Notes: generated by a model from the sequence alone, not told the origin. Shown: positions 17,188 through 26,356, counted from the first letter of the stretch. The stretch is DNA of 64,000 nucleotides from Loktanella atrilutea (GCF_900128995.1 NZ_FQUE01000009.1:88540-152539); one strand, 5' to 3'. Program-made: numbers and translations.

Positions 17188-19434
17188 TTAGTCCAGCAGA
17201 TCCTCGATCCGGATCGGAAAGCGGCGCGCGCGCTTGCCTGTCGCGTGCCAGATCGCGTTCGCAATGGCGCCGACCGTTCCGGTGACGCCAATCTCTCCGA
17301 CACCCTTGATCCCAAGGGCGTTCACGTAGGGGTCGTCCTCGTGGATCGTCAGCACCTCCAGCCCGCGCACGTCGGCGTTGACCGGCACATGATACCCCGC
17401 CAGATCGGCGTTCATGATCCGGCCGGAACGCGGGTCGTGCTTCGCCTCCTCGTGCAGGGCGAAAGAGATGCCCCAGATCATGCCGCCCATCAGCTGGCTT
17501 TCCGTCAGCCGGGGGTTGATGATCCGGCCCGCGGCAAAGGCGCCGACCAGCCGCGTCACGCGGACCTGACACAGGTCCGGATCGACCTTCACCTCTGCAA
17601 AGACCGCGCCGTGAGAGTTCATTGCATGGGCCTCCGCATCCGCGGCCGGCCTTGACGCAGACCCCGCACCGGTCAGGTCCACCGCCCCGGCCCGCGACAG
17701 GATCGCCGCGAAATCCTCGCTGCGACTGTCGTCGCCTGCGACGTAAAGGCGCCCGTCACGCGCGGTGAAATCCGCGTTGCCGCTACCGTGAAGGGGCGAA
17801 TCCGGGTCGGCCGCCGCGATCTCGCCCAGCTTGCGGATCGCGTCGCGACCGGCCGCATGCAGCGCGCCGCCCGCGGTCGCCGTATGCCCCGACCCGCCCG
17901 CGATGCCCGCGTTCGGAAGGGACGAATGGCCGGCCCGGAACTCCACCCGGTCCATCGGCAGGCCCAGACTGTCCGCCGCGATCTGCGCCAGCGCCGTCCA
18001 GGCCCCCTGCCCCATGTCGATGGCAGAGGTTTCGACCAGCGCGGACCCGTCGGCGCGCAGCGTCGCCGTCGCCTCCGCCTCGAACATCGGGCAGCCGAAC
18101 AGCGCCGTGCCCATGCCCCAGCCGGTCAACAGCCCCCGCGCGTCACGCATCCGGCCCGGCTCCATCGGCCGGTCCGCCCAGCCGAACCGCTTTGCACCCT
18201 CGGCATAGCACGCGCGCAGGGCCTTCGACGAATAGGGCTTGCCGGTCCCCGGCTCCACCTCTGCATAGTTGCGCAGCCGGAACTTCAGCGGGTCGAGGCC
18301 TGCAAGCAGCGCCATTTCGTCCATCGCGCATTCCAGCGCCGCCGACCCCGACGCCTCTCCGGGCGCGCGCATCGGTCCGGGAGTACCGACGTCCAGACGT
18401 ACCGCGCGGTGCGCCGACCGCAGCGCCTCTGCCGCGTAAAGGCCCTGCGACGCGTTCGCCGCGGGCTCGATGAAATCGTCGAAGCGGGACGTGGCCGCCG
18501 TGCCTTCGTGATCCAGAACGGTCAGCGCCGCGCCACCGTCGATCCCCAGCCGCAGCCGCTGACGCGTTGCACCACGGTGCCCGACGGGGCCGAACATCTG
18601 CGCCCGTGTCAGCATCAGCTTCACCGGCCGGCCTGCCGTCCGCGCCGCAAGGATCGCCAGCACCTGCGGCCCCGTCGGAAAGGCCTTCGATCCGAACCCG
18701 CCACCGATATAGGGGCAGCGGATCGTCACGTTGTCGGCGGGAATCCCGAAGAAATAGGCATAGCTTGCACAGGACAGGCTCAGCGCCTGACTGGGCAGGT
18801 CGAGGTGCAGTCGGTCGCCGTCCCATGCGGCCACCACCGCGTGGGTTTCCATGGCATTATGATACTGGGCCGGTGTTTCGTAGACGACATCGATGGCACT
18901 GACGGCGGCTGCATGTCCCGCCGGGACATCGCCATGCTCTGCCCCGCCGGGACGTCCGAAGGCGCCCGGTTCCACCGCTTCACCCCCCTGCCCTGCCAGT
19001 GTCGTCTCTGAATCGGCAACCTCGTAGCGCGGCGCCAGCAGGCGCGCGCCTTCCGTCGCCGCCTCCAGCGTCTCGCCCACCACCAGTGCGATCGGCTGCC
19101 CGGCATAGCGCACGCCATCGTTCTGCAGGACATCGACGATGAACGAAAATCCGTTCGGCTTCGCCTCCGGGTCGCCCTGCAGCGGCGGACGGTTCTGTGG
19201 CGTCATCACGTGGGTCACACCGGCGACGGCGGTGGCAGCTTCGACATTCAGATGCACGACGCGCCCCCGTGCGATCGCGGCGGGCACATAGACGGCATAG
19301 AGCAGTCCCTCGGGCGTATTGTCGGCAGCGAAGGTCGCCGTGCCGGTCACCTTCGCCAAGCCGTCACGCCGCGTCAACGGCTGGCCGGCGTTCGACCCAT
19401 AGCGTTGCGGTGTCATCGTATCAGACATGGGCAT
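17188..19434 (-). CDS. Molybdopterin-binding large subunit, xanthine dehydrogenase/aldehyde oxidase family (PaoC-like)
   Basis: 748 aa from ATG 19434 (a second ATG at 19428 is equally possible). Features: an N-terminal RRDGLAKVTGTATFAADN region of the a/b hammerhead, Moco-binding segments (IRCPYIGGGFGSKAFP, MRAPGEASG), and the C-terminal GVGEIG motif about 38 residues from the end carrying the catalytic Glu. No AYRCSFR loop of CO dehydrogenase is present. Together with the FAD and 2Fe-2S subunits (14-bp and 4-bp overlaps) it forms a heterotrimeric hydroxylase acting on an aldehyde or N-heterocycle. Maturation genes such as xdhC are absent nearby. Confidence 0.92.
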   Translation of the reverse strand: MPMSDTMTPQRYGSNAGQPLTRRDGLAKVTGTATFAADNTPEGLLYAVYVPAAIARGRVVHLNVEAATAVAGVTHVMTPQNRPPLQGDPEAKPNGFSFIVDVLQNDGVRYAGQPIALVVGETLEAATEGARLLAPRYEVADSETTLAGQGGEAVEPGAFGRPGGAEHGDVPAGHAAAVSAIDVVYETPAQYHNAMETHAVVAAWDGDRLHLDLPSQALSLSCASYAYFFGIPADNVTIRCPYIGGGFGSKAFPTGPQVLAILAARTAGRPVKLMLTRAQMFGPVGHRGATRQRLRLGIDGGAALTVLDHEGTAATSRFDDFIEPAANASQGLYAAEALRSAHRAVRLDVGTPGPMRAPGEASGSAALECAMDEMALLAGLDPLKFRLRNYAEVEPGTGKPYSSKALRACYAEGAKRFGWADRPMEPGRMRDARGLLTGWGMGTALFGCPMFEAEATATLRADGSALVETSAIDMGQGAWTALAQIAADSLGLPMDRVEFRAGHSSLPNAGIAGGSGHTATAGGALHAAGRDAIRKLGEIAAADPDSPLHGSGNADFTARDGRLYVAGDDSRSEDFAAILSRAGAVDLTGAGSASRPAADAEAHAMNSHGAVFAEVKVDPDLCQVRVTRLVGAFAAGRIINPRLTESQLMGGMIWGISFALHEEAKHDPRSGRIMNADLAGYHVPVNADVRGLEVLTIHEDDPYVNALGIKGVGEIGVTGTVGAIANAIWHATGKRARRFPIRIEDLLD

Positions 19435-20476
19435 GATCTCCGTTCTGGTCAGCAAAGGGTGAGGCAGGCAGCGCCGGCATCCGTTCGGGCGTGCCGGCGG
19501 CGGCCAGTTCCAGCGCCCGGATCGCCGTGCGCCGCGCAAGCGCAATCTTCCAGCCGTTGTCGTTCGATGGCACGGCCCCGTCCAACGCGCGCGCCGCTGC
19601 CTGATCGAAGGGCGCCGCATCCGGCGCATGGCCAACCAGCAGCGCCTCGGCCTCCGTCACGCGCCATGGCTTTGCCGCGATGGCACCCAGCGAAAGCCGC
19701 GCTTCCGCGATCACGCCACCCTCGACCCGCAGCGCGGCGGCGGCAGAGGTCGTCGCAAAGGCATAGGACGTCCGGTCCCGCACCTTGAGGTAGCGGGCAT
19801 GGGCCGCAAACCCCTTGGCGTCCGCTGGCAGACGCAGGGCCACGATGATCTCGCCCGGCTGCAGCGCCGTCTCACGCTCCGGCGTCTCTCCGGGCAGCAG
19901 GTGAAAGTCGCGCAGCGCAACCTCGCGCGCACCGTCCGGGCCCTGTACCTCGACCACCGCATCAAGTGCAGCCAGCGGCACGCAGAAGTCCGATGGATGG
20001 GTGGTGATGCAGGCATCGCCAAACCCCAGCACGGCGGTATGGCTGTCCACCCCGCCCCGCGCATCGCATCCGGTCCCCGGCTCTCGCCGGTTGCAGGCGG
20101 CGGTGGTATCCTGAAAATAGGCGCAGCGGGTGCGCTGCATCAGGTTGCCCGCCACCGTCGCCGCATTCCGCAACTGGCCGGACGCGCCTGACAACAGCGC
20201 CTCTGCCACCATCGGGAAATCATGGGCAAAGCCGGTGTCATCCGCCAGTTCGGCGTTGCTGACCAGCGCACCGATCCGCAGTGACCCGTCGTCCAGCGTC
20301 GTGATACCGCGCAGATCGGCCAGCCGGTTGATGTCGATGACCGTGTCGGGCAGCATCACGCCGCCCTTCATCAGGTCCAGCAGGTTGGTCCCGCCCCCCA
20401 GCCAGACGGCACCGGGATGCCAGACCTGCAGCGCCTCTGCTACGCTGGCGGGCTGGACGAAATCGAACCGCTTCAT
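19421..20476 (-). CDS. FAD-binding subunit with extra 4Fe-4S motif (PaoB-like)
   Basis: 351 aa from ATG 20476. FAD motif WLGGGTNLLDLMKGG lies near residues 25-39 and a second FAD-contact region ATVAGNLMQRTRCAYF near 100-115. The four cysteines in RCAYFQDTTAACNRREPGTGC match the insertion that carries a 4Fe-4S cluster in E. coli PaoB (YagS) and 4-hydroxybenzoyl-CoA reductase-type proteins. Electrons from the Mo subunit pass through Fe-S clusters to this flavin. The start overlaps the Fe-S subunit stop by ATGA. Confidence 0.92.
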   Translation of the reverse strand: MKRFDFVQPASVAEALQVWHPGAVWLGGGTNLLDLMKGGVMLPDTVIDINRLADLRGITTLDDGSLRIGALVSNAELADDTGFAHDFPMVAEALLSGASGQLRNAATVAGNLMQRTRCAYFQDTTAACNRREPGTGCDARGGVDSHTAVLGFGDACITTHPSDFCVPLAALDAVVEVQGPDGAREVALRDFHLLPGETPERETALQPGEIIVALRLPADAKGFAAHARYLKVRDRTSYAFATTSAAAALRVEGGVIAEARLSLGAIAAKPWRVTEAEALLVGHAPDAAPFDQAAARALDGAVPSNDNGWKIALARRTAIRALELAAAGTPERMPALPASPFADQNGDHAHV

Positions 20477-20970
20477 GCTGCGTCTCCTCGTTCGGCGGCA
20501 GCCATGCGACGCGTCGCCTCCTGCACCGCCCTGGTGATGCCGTGATAGGCGGCACACCGGCAGATGTTGCCGCTCATACCTTCGCGGATACGCTCCGGAT
20601 CGTCCCCGGCGCGGCCTTCCGCGATCAGGCCCACCGCACTCATGATCTGGCCCGGGGTGCAGTATCCACACTGGAATCCGTCGTTTTCCAGAAATGCCGT
20701 CTGCACCGGGTGCAGTGCATCGCCATCGGCCAGCCCTTCGATCGTCGTGACCGTGGCACCGTCGAGTGTCGCCGCCAGCGTCAGGCAGGCATTCATCCGC
20801 TTGCCGTTCAGCAGCACCGTACAGGCCCCGCACTGGCCGCGGTCGCAGCCTTTCTTCGTTCCCGGCAGGGCCAGACGCTCGCGCAGCAGGTCCAGCAGCG
20901 TCACGCGCGGGTCATCCAGCACGATGTCGCGGACGACACCGTTCAGGGTCAGAGAGATAGAAAGTGACAT
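20473..20970 (-). CDS. 2Fe-2S subunit of molybdenum hydroxylase (PaoA-like, no Tat signal)
   Basis: 165 aa. The plant-ferredoxin-type cluster is bound by C42, C47, C50 and C62 (CDRGQCGACTVLLNG). The second cluster is bound by cysteines in FQCGYCTPGQ and NICRCAAY. E. coli PaoA carries a Tat signal, but this protein begins directly with MSLSISLTLNG, so the enzyme is predicted to be cytoplasmic. It is the first gene of the three-gene operon and is divergent from the TetR regulator, with 150 bp between starts. Confidence 0.94.
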   Translation of the reverse strand: MSLSISLTLNGVVRDIVLDDPRVTLLDLLRERLALPGTKKGCDRGQCGACTVLLNGKRMNACLTLAATLDGATVTTIEGLADGDALHPVQTAFLENDGFQCGYCTPGQIMSAVGLIAEGRAGDDPERIREGMSGNICRCAAYHGITRAVQEATRRMAAAERGDAA

Positions 20971-21053
20971 GCGTCCTTCCCTTCCGTGCTATTTTGCGGA
21001 AAGCAGGGCACATGCGCCCTGCCGGGTGGCGATCCCCCGCACCAATCGGGGCC

Positions 21054-21083
21054 TTGGTGGATCGTTCAGAAACCGTTATACGG
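21054..21083 (+). promoter_or_regulatory. Predicted tetR promoter with palindromic operator
   Basis: TTGGTG (21054-21059), 17-bp spacer, TATACG (21077-21082). The palindrome CCGTTATACGG (21073-21083) sits across the -10. This is a natural place for autorepression and for control of the divergent hydroxylase operon. It is a pattern match only. Confidence 0.4.
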
Positions 21084-21120
21084 AGGAACCCTCCGCTTTG
21101 CAAGTGAAAGGTGGTTGCCC

Positions 21121-21690
21121 TTGGAAACGCGCAAACGCAAGCCGCGGTCCGACGCCCTGCGCAACCGTGAAAGACTGATCGCGGCAGCCAAGGACGTGCT
21201 GGGCAAGGGCGGCCCGGACGCAAGCCTCGAGGCCGTCGCGCGCGAGGCCGGTGTCGGGATCGGCACGCTCTACCGCAATTTTCCCGACCGGGCGGCGTTG
21301 TTCCATGCGGTCTTCCTGCGCGAGCTCGAACAGCTCGTGACCACCGCCGACAGCCTTGACCGGACCGACGATCCGGTTGGGGCCCTGCGGCACTGGCTTC
21401 ACGCCAATGTCGCGACGGTCGAGACGAAGCGTGGCATGCTGGGTGCGCTTTCGCTGGTGATGTCCGACGACCTCAAGCGCCCCCTCGCACCGCTGTCAGA
21501 CCGGATCAACGCCGCCGTGGCGCGGCTTCTGGAAGCGGCGGCCTCGCAGGGACAGATCAGGGACGACGTGACGGCGGATGATGTTTTGCAGACGATGTAT
21601 GCACTCTGCTACGCCCGCCCGCCCGGCCCGGACTGGCGGGCGCAGGTGTTGCGCCTGCTGGATATCTTCGTCGACGGTCTGCGGCGCTAG
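21121..21690 (+). CDS. TetR/AcrR family regulator
   Basis: 189 aa if started at TTG 21121, just after GAAAGGTGG. The frame is open back to 20986, but those residues overlap the promoter and do not resemble the family. HTH: SLEAVAREAGVGIGTLYRNFPDRAALFHAVF at about residues 38-68. The C-terminal ligand domain is all-helical and of unknown specificity. It is divergent from the molybdenum hydroxylase operon and is probably its repressor. An inducer might be the enzyme's aldehyde or heterocyclic substrate. Confidence 0.88.
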   Translation: METRKRKPRSDALRNRERLIAAAKDVLGKGGPDASLEAVAREAGVGIGTLYRNFPDRAALFHAVFLRELEQLVTTADSLDRTDDPVGALRHWLHANVATVETKRGMLGALSLVMSDDLKRPLAPLSDRINAAVARLLEAAASQGQIRDDVTADDVLQTMYALCYARPPGPDWRAQVLRLLDIFVDGLRR

Positions 21691-21907
21691 AAGGCGATGC
21701 GCAGGTCACCAAAGCTGACACCCCTTCGCGCCGCATAAAGGGCTGATACCGCTTTTTTCGGAACAATATCCCCCTCCGTCCGCTTTGATCACAAGACCGT
21801 GTGGCAAAAACTGCTGCACGACTGCTCCGCGCAGGCCATTGCGGCGCAGCCATCAGAAGCACCGACCGGACGCAAAGCGCCGGATGCGGACCGAGGAAAG
21901 GATAACG

Positions 21908-23566
21908 ATGCAGGATCACATGGACCGGATGAAACAGCAGCGACTACTGATCTTTCCCAAGGTAAATGTCAGGGTCTTTTCGGTCTCGGCGATCCTGATC
22001 CTGGGCTTCATCATCCTTGGCGCCGCGTTCAGCGAAACGGCGGGCGCGGTGTTCTCGGGCATGCAGGACTGGCTGGCGAATACCTTCGGATGGGCCATGA
22101 TCATCCTCGTCAACGTCATGCTGGTCGCCGTCGTATATCTCGCCTTCGGCCGGTTCGGGGACATCCGCCTGGGACGCATGGACGAGGCGCCGGAATACAG
22201 CCTGTTCGCCTGGGTCGCGATGCTGTTCTCTGCCGGCATCGGGATCGGCCTGATCTACTGGGGCGCCGCAGAGCCGCTCTACCACTTTTTCGCCCCCCCG
22301 GTCGGAGAAGCCGAGACCGTCGAGGCCGCCAAGCAGGCGATGACGATCTCTTTCCTGCACTGGGGTTTCCATGCCTGGGCGGTCTATGCCGTCGTGGCGC
22401 TCAGCCTCGCCTACTTCCACTTTCGCAAGGGGTTGCCGCTGACGATCCGCTCGGCGCTCTACCCTCTGCTGGGGGACCGGATCTATGGATTCTGGGGCGA
22501 TGTGGTCGACATCCTCGCCGTCTTCGGCACCATGTTCGGTATCGTGACCTCGCTGGGCCTTGGCGCGATGCAGATCAATTCGGGCCTCGATACCGTCTTC
22601 GGCCTGCCGCAGAACGCCTTCGTGCAGATCGCCGTCATCGCCGTCATCACCGCAATGGCGACCCTGTCGGTCGTCGCGGGCCTGGACGGCGGCATCAAAC
22701 GGCTGTCGAGCATCAACATCGGCCTGTCGCTGGTCTTCCTCGTCTTCATGGTCATCGTCGGCCCCACCCTCTTTATCTTCGATACCTTCGTGCAAAGCTA
22801 CGGAGCCTACGTGCGCGACATCGTATCCTGGGGGACATGGACGGAGGCATGGACCGACGGCGGCACATGGCAGAACAACTGGACGATCTTCTATTGGGCA
22901 TGGTGGGTCAGCTGGGCACCCTTCGTCGGCGTCTTCGTCGCCCGGATCAGCCGCGGCCGCACGATCCGCGAGTTCATCCTCGGCGTCATGCTGATCCCCG
23001 CTTCGATCATGTTCTTCTGGTTCTGCGCCTTCGGCGGCACGGCGCTGTCGATCTCTCTCGGTGGCGACCCAACGCTGGTCGAGGCGACACAGAACGCCTA
23101 TGGCGATGCGATGTTCGCCCTGCTGGATTACTTCCCCTTAGCCAGCATCACCTCGGGCTTCGCCATCATCCTGATCGTGATGTGGTTCGTGACATCCTCC
23201 GATTCCGGGTCCTTCGTGATCGACATGCTGACTGCCGGCGGCGACCCGGATCCACCCAAGGTGCAGCGCATCTTCTGGGCGATCAGCGAAGGCGCCGTGG
23301 CATCGGTCCTGTTGCTGGCAGGCGGTCTGTCCGCGCTGCAGGCGGCAGCGGTCGTGGCGGGCTTTCCCTTTGCCATCGTCGTGGCACTGATCCTGATCGG
23401 CCTGATCAAGGCGCTGCGCTGGGACCCGCTGATCGTCTACAGGCACAACCAGAAATACCGCAACGACGCGGAAGCGGACCACGCGATGCCACCGGAACTG
23501 CCCGGCGAGCTTTACGGTGAAAGACCCGCCGACCCGGCGGACGTTGCCCCCCAGCCGGCGGAGTAA
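21908..23566 (+). CDS. BCCT-family betaine/choline/carnitine-type transporter
   Basis: 552 aa with 12 predicted helices, from ATG 21908 preceded by GAGGAAAGG. The TM4 motif FSAGIGIGLIYWGAAEPLYHF and the TM8 region FYWAWWVSWAPFVGVFVARIS are diagnostic of the BCCT family and provide the Trp-rich cage for quaternary ammonium groups. GIGIG replaces the GMGIG seen in Na+-coupled BetP. Substrates are likely glycine betaine, choline, carnitine or related sulfonium compounds. A single gene between tetR and the partition module. Confidence 0.95.
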   Translation: MQDHMDRMKQQRLLIFPKVNVRVFSVSAILILGFIILGAAFSETAGAVFSGMQDWLANTFGWAMIILVNVMLVAVVYLAFGRFGDIRLGRMDEAPEYSLFAWVAMLFSAGIGIGLIYWGAAEPLYHFFAPPVGEAETVEAAKQAMTISFLHWGFHAWAVYAVVALSLAYFHFRKGLPLTIRSALYPLLGDRIYGFWGDVVDILAVFGTMFGIVTSLGLGAMQINSGLDTVFGLPQNAFVQIAVIAVITAMATLSVVAGLDGGIKRLSSINIGLSLVFLVFMVIVGPTLFIFDTFVQSYGAYVRDIVSWGTWTEAWTDGGTWQNNWTIFYWAWWVSWAPFVGVFVARISRGRTIREFILGVMLIPASIMFFWFCAFGGTALSISLGGDPTLVEATQNAYGDAMFALLDYFPLASITSGFAIILIVMWFVTSSDSGSFVIDMLTAGGDPDPPKVQRIFWAISEGAVASVLLLAGGLSALQAAAVVAGFPFAIVVALILIGLIKALRWDPLIVYRHNQKYRNDAEADHAMPPELPGELYGERPADPADVAPQPAE

Positions 23567-23613
23567 ACCGGTCGCACCCCCGACGATCGGCCAACCCGCC
23601 GGTCAAAATGAAA

Positions 23614-23650
23614 AGACCTTCCCCTTGGTGAGATGCCATGGGGAAGGTCT
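23614..23650. terminator. Terminator hairpin after BCCT gene
   Basis: 11-bp perfect stem AGACCTTCCCC / GGGGAAGGTCT with a 15-nt loop, preceded by AAAA and followed by ACTTCGTTT, 48 bp after the BCCT stop. It could stop transcription from either side and insulate the partition module. Confidence 0.7.
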
Positions 23651-23678
23651 ACTTCGTTTGCTGATGGCGGTTTCGGAA

Positions 23679-23708
23679 TTCAAACCTTATCCGCGGATAA
23701 GGTTTGAA
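23679..23708. repeat. 30-bp perfect palindrome, candidate parS/centromere site 1
   Basis: Perfect palindrome with core CCTTATCCGCGGATAAGG extended on both sides by TTCAAA/TTTGAA. It is one of four copies of the core around parAB (23679, 23792, 24971, 26394). Such repeated palindromes next to parAB usually bind ParB. Each half, TTATCCGCG, also resembles a DnaA box, so binding by the initiator is an alternative. Confidence 0.75.
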
Positions 23709-23791
23709 GGCTACGCGAGAGAAATACCTGCTATATCGTTGTTATAAAACATCTTTATGGAGGGCACTGCGCAAACCGCTTGCCATCGTAA

Positions 23792-23827
23792 GGGCCAAAA
23801 CCTTACCCGCGGATAAGGTTTTGGCCC
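23792..23827. repeat. 36-bp palindrome (one mismatch), candidate parS site 2
   Basis: The core CCTTACCCGCGGATAAGG differs by one base from the other copies, and arms of GGGCCAAAA / TTTTGGCCC extend the symmetry to 36 bp. It lies 8 bp beyond the parB stop, so it can also act as the parB terminator. Confidence 0.75.
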
Positions 23828-23835
23828 CTGCCCCG

Positions 23836-24945
23836 TCAGTCCAGCCCATCGATCAGCGCCGCAATCGCGCGTTCCAGCCGCGCGCGGTCCATGGTCGAGA
23901 AGTCGCGGTCGATCTTGATTTCCAACCGCCCCACGGCGGCGGTGCATTTCACGCGGCCACGCCCGGTGCGGATGTCGAAGGTCGTCTTGGTCTTGCCCCG
24001 GTCGGCCTGCGCCTTTCGGGTCGGCGCATCACGGGCCGGCAGGACGGGGCCGTCATCCATATAGCGGTCGACGCCCACGCAGCGGCGCAACACTTCGAGT
24101 TCGTCGTGAATCGATCGACTGTCCCAGTCCCGCAAGTCGTCTCTGATACGACCGATAAGTTCTGGCCGGTCTTCAAGCTCGCGCGCAAGATCGACGCCCA
24201 GCTTGCGAGGGATTTCCGTCGGATACATCAGATAGTTGCCGATCAGATCGAGCATCCGGGCAAAGGCACGGATGTAGCTGCGCTTGGAATAGGGCGCCGA
24301 CTGGAACAACGCCTTGACCGCGCCCTGCAGGTCATGGACCGGCGTCGCAGGGTCGGCCGCGTAGTTCTGGGCGGCATTGGCCATCTCTGCAAACGACAGG
24401 TCCTTCCGCACCACGTTCTCGTCCACCATCCGACGGTAAAGGCCCGCGATATCTTCCCCGCGGGGAAGGACCAGCGCGGGCACCCTGCCCCACCTCTCGG
24501 GATCTTCTTCGGCCAGTACGCGATATGCAGACAGCCGACGAAAGCCTTGGATCAACTCGTAACCCGTGCCGTCGGTGCGCGCCTCCACCCGGATCGGGTT
24601 CGACAGGCCCACCTCGCGGATCGAAGTCACGAGATCATCGAGCTCGGGATCGTCGCTGCCCAGCCGTTCGCGCGTCAGCAGGTAGGTGTGGACCTGATCG
24701 AGGGGGATCTCCTCGACGACCTGGCCCGCGGCCCTCATGGCCACGAAGGCATGCGCCAGTTCATCATTCTCTGCGCGGATCGCGGCGGCGGCGGCGTTGC
24801 GGGCCTGCAGCGCAGAGGCGTTTTCCGAAATCGCGCTCGCCATTGGCCCACGTCGCGCGGTGGTTTCGGGCTCCGCCGGCGCAGGCGCAACCTCTGGCGT
24901 GTCATCTGGCATCTCGACATCGAAGATACGTTTCTTGCGGGTCAT
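23836..24945 (-). CDS. parB: ParB-family partition protein
   Basis: 369 aa. A charged, Ala/Pro-rich N-terminus (~1-70) is followed by the ParB/Srx CTP-binding fold, with LDDLVTSIREVGLSNPIRVEA and GYELIQGFRRLSAYRVL (GFRR in place of the chromosomal GERR). The helix-turn-helix region (DLSFAEMANAAQNYA, then KRSYIRAFARMLDL) comes next, and a C-terminal dimerisation domain ends the protein. It should bind the surrounding palindromes and stimulate ParA. It lies 60 bp downstream of parA, and a palindrome copy fills the gap. Confidence 0.92.
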   Translation of the reverse strand: MTRKKRIFDVEMPDDTPEVAPAPAEPETTARRGPMASAISENASALQARNAAAAAIRAENDELAHAFVAMRAAGQVVEEIPLDQVHTYLLTRERLGSDDPELDDLVTSIREVGLSNPIRVEARTDGTGYELIQGFRRLSAYRVLAEEDPERWGRVPALVLPRGEDIAGLYRRMVDENVVRKDLSFAEMANAAQNYAADPATPVHDLQGAVKALFQSAPYSKRSYIRAFARMLDLIGNYLMYPTEIPRKLGVDLARELEDRPELIGRIRDDLRDWDSRSIHDELEVLRRCVGVDRYMDDGPVLPARDAPTRKAQADRGKTKTTFDIRTGRGRVKCTAAVGRLEIKIDRDFSTMDRARLERAIAALIDGLD

Positions 24946-24970
24946 GGTCGGTCCCCTTCATGGTCTGGTG

Positions 24971-24994
24971 AAACCTTATCCGCGGATAAGGTTT
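24971..24994. repeat. 24-bp perfect palindrome, candidate parS site 3 between parA and parB
   Basis: Perfect palindrome AAACC...GGTTT around the shared core CCTTATCCGCGGATAAGG, in the 60-bp gap between the parA stop and the parB start. RepABC-type loci have an analogous centromere between partition genes, but here the initiator is unrelated to RepC. Confidence 0.75.
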
Positions 24995-25005
24995 GCGGGA
25001 TTGGG

Positions 25006-26310
25006 TCAGTCCTGCGTGCCCATGGCTGTCCAGTGTGGCAGCATGGTGTCGTGGAATTCATCGTAGGCCTGGTCGAAGCTGGCGCGCGCACGGCGCCACG
25101 TCTCGCGGGTCATATCGCGGTAGTCCATCTCGTAGATCGAGGCGAGGAACCGGCCGGACTGTTCGACGGCACGGGTCATCTCGACGGGATGCTGCGCCAG
25201 TTTGTCACCGAAGACCTTGCCAAAAGCATCCTGCATCGCACGGTGCAGTTCATTGCCCGGCTCGAACCGGGTCAGCAGAAACCGGATGTCGGCAAAGGCC
25301 TTGGGCAGCGTCATGCCGTCTTCCGGCAGCGACCCCTGAAAGCCATGCGCCAGATCGCCGAGCGCTTCGGCCAGCTGACCGATGAAGGACGTGGTGCTGT
25401 CATACTCCCAATAGCCGGGGCCGGAGGGGATGTAGAGCATATCTGCCGCGAAGACGGCGTTCATCGACTGGTAGCCGATGGCGGGCGGGCAATCGAAGAA
25501 GATCAGGTCCCACTGGTCGTCCGGCAACTGGTCAAGGTAGCGGGACACGGCCGCAAAGAACGACCACTCGGGGTTCAGATGGCGATACTGGGCGCTGGCA
25601 AACTCGACGAAGGCCGCGTTGGCGCAGCTGGGAATGATGTCGATGGTCGGCCAGGCCGTCGGCTGGATGAAGTCCGCGATCCGCAGATCCTGCAGGCCAA
25701 GGTCGGTGATGCTGGACGGGATGGTGCGGCGGGGCAGGGCGGTCCCTGACGCGGCGGCGGCGGGGGCATTGTTCGCGGCTTCCGTTTCCCGCACCAGGTC
25801 GCGGGCCATGATGCCCCAGACGGTCTGCTCCTCGCCCACGTCCGTCAGACCCATGGAGTGAGACAGCGTCGCCTGCGGGTCGAAGTCGACGCAAAGGACA
25901 CGGTAGCCCTCCAGCGCCGCGGCGTGGGCGAAGTGCAGGGCGACGGTCGACTTGCCGGCGCCGCCCTTGAAATTGGCTATGGCCGTCCGAAACGCTCGCC
26001 CCTTGGGGCGGGGCGGCATCAGGGACTTGCCCTTGACCTTCAGCTTGCGGCGGAGGGTATTCACCTCCTCCAGCGTGAACCACCGCTGACGGCCGTCGGG
26101 TTCGACCAGACCGGCCGGCAGGGCAGGGTCGGCCGCCATGCGGCCCCGGAACGTCGACTGATTCATATGCAGGATCAACTCCGCCACCTCCCAGCTAGAG
26201 AACCGGCGCAGGGTCTTCGTATTCTCCGGAGAAAAGGTCTGCTGCCGGATCCAGCCCTGCATCTTCAGCGAGCGCGTCTGGATATCGCGCAGATCGTGGT
26301 GAGTGAACAT
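25006..26310 (-). CDS. parA: ParA-family partition ATPase with N-terminal DNA-binding region
   Basis: 434 aa. Residues 1-~105 contain a MerR-like helix-turn-helix (SSWEVAELILHMNQSTFRGRM), typical of type Ia plasmid ParA proteins that repress their own promoter. The deviant Walker A is FKGGAGKST near residues 115-123. The A' and B motifs are VDFDPQATLS and DLIFFDCPPAIGYQS. It segregates the replicon by ATP-dependent gradients on the nucleoid with ParB. Two palindromes (26345-26356 and 26394-26413) lie upstream. Confidence 0.94.
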   Translation of the reverse strand: MFTHHDLRDIQTRSLKMQGWIRQQTFSPENTKTLRRFSSWEVAELILHMNQSTFRGRMAADPALPAGLVEPDGRQRWFTLEEVNTLRRKLKVKGKSLMPPRPKGRAFRTAIANFKGGAGKSTVALHFAHAAALEGYRVLCVDFDPQATLSHSMGLTDVGEEQTVWGIMARDLVRETEAANNAPAAAASGTALPRRTIPSSITDLGLQDLRIADFIQPTAWPTIDIIPSCANAAFVEFASAQYRHLNPEWSFFAAVSRYLDQLPDDQWDLIFFDCPPAIGYQSMNAVFAADMLYIPSGPGYWEYDSTTSFIGQLAEALGDLAHGFQGSLPEDGMTLPKAFADIRFLLTRFEPGNELHRAMQDAFGKVFGDKLAQHPVEMTRAVEQSGRFLASIYEMDYRDMTRETWRRARASFDQAYDEFHDTMLPHWTAMGTQD

Positions 26311-26344
26311 GATGCCTCGGACGTTATTTCAGTGGTTGTGACGA

Positions 26345-26356
26345 TTTACGCGTAAA
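26345..26356. promoter_or_regulatory. Palindrome TTTACGCGTAAA, candidate parA operator
   Basis: A perfect 12-bp palindrome 34 bp upstream of the parA start and unlike the four parS-type copies. Its position suits autoregulation by ParA's N-terminal HTH. Confidence 0.4.

Noticed and set aside
23704..25749. 681-codon open frame on the plus strand
   Set aside because: It is antisense to parB and parA, begins inside a palindrome, and shows no domain; high GC explains the absence of stops.
23836..26310. RepABC replicon
   Set aside because: parA and parB are not followed by repC, and the initiator is a divergently transcribed DnaA-like protein.
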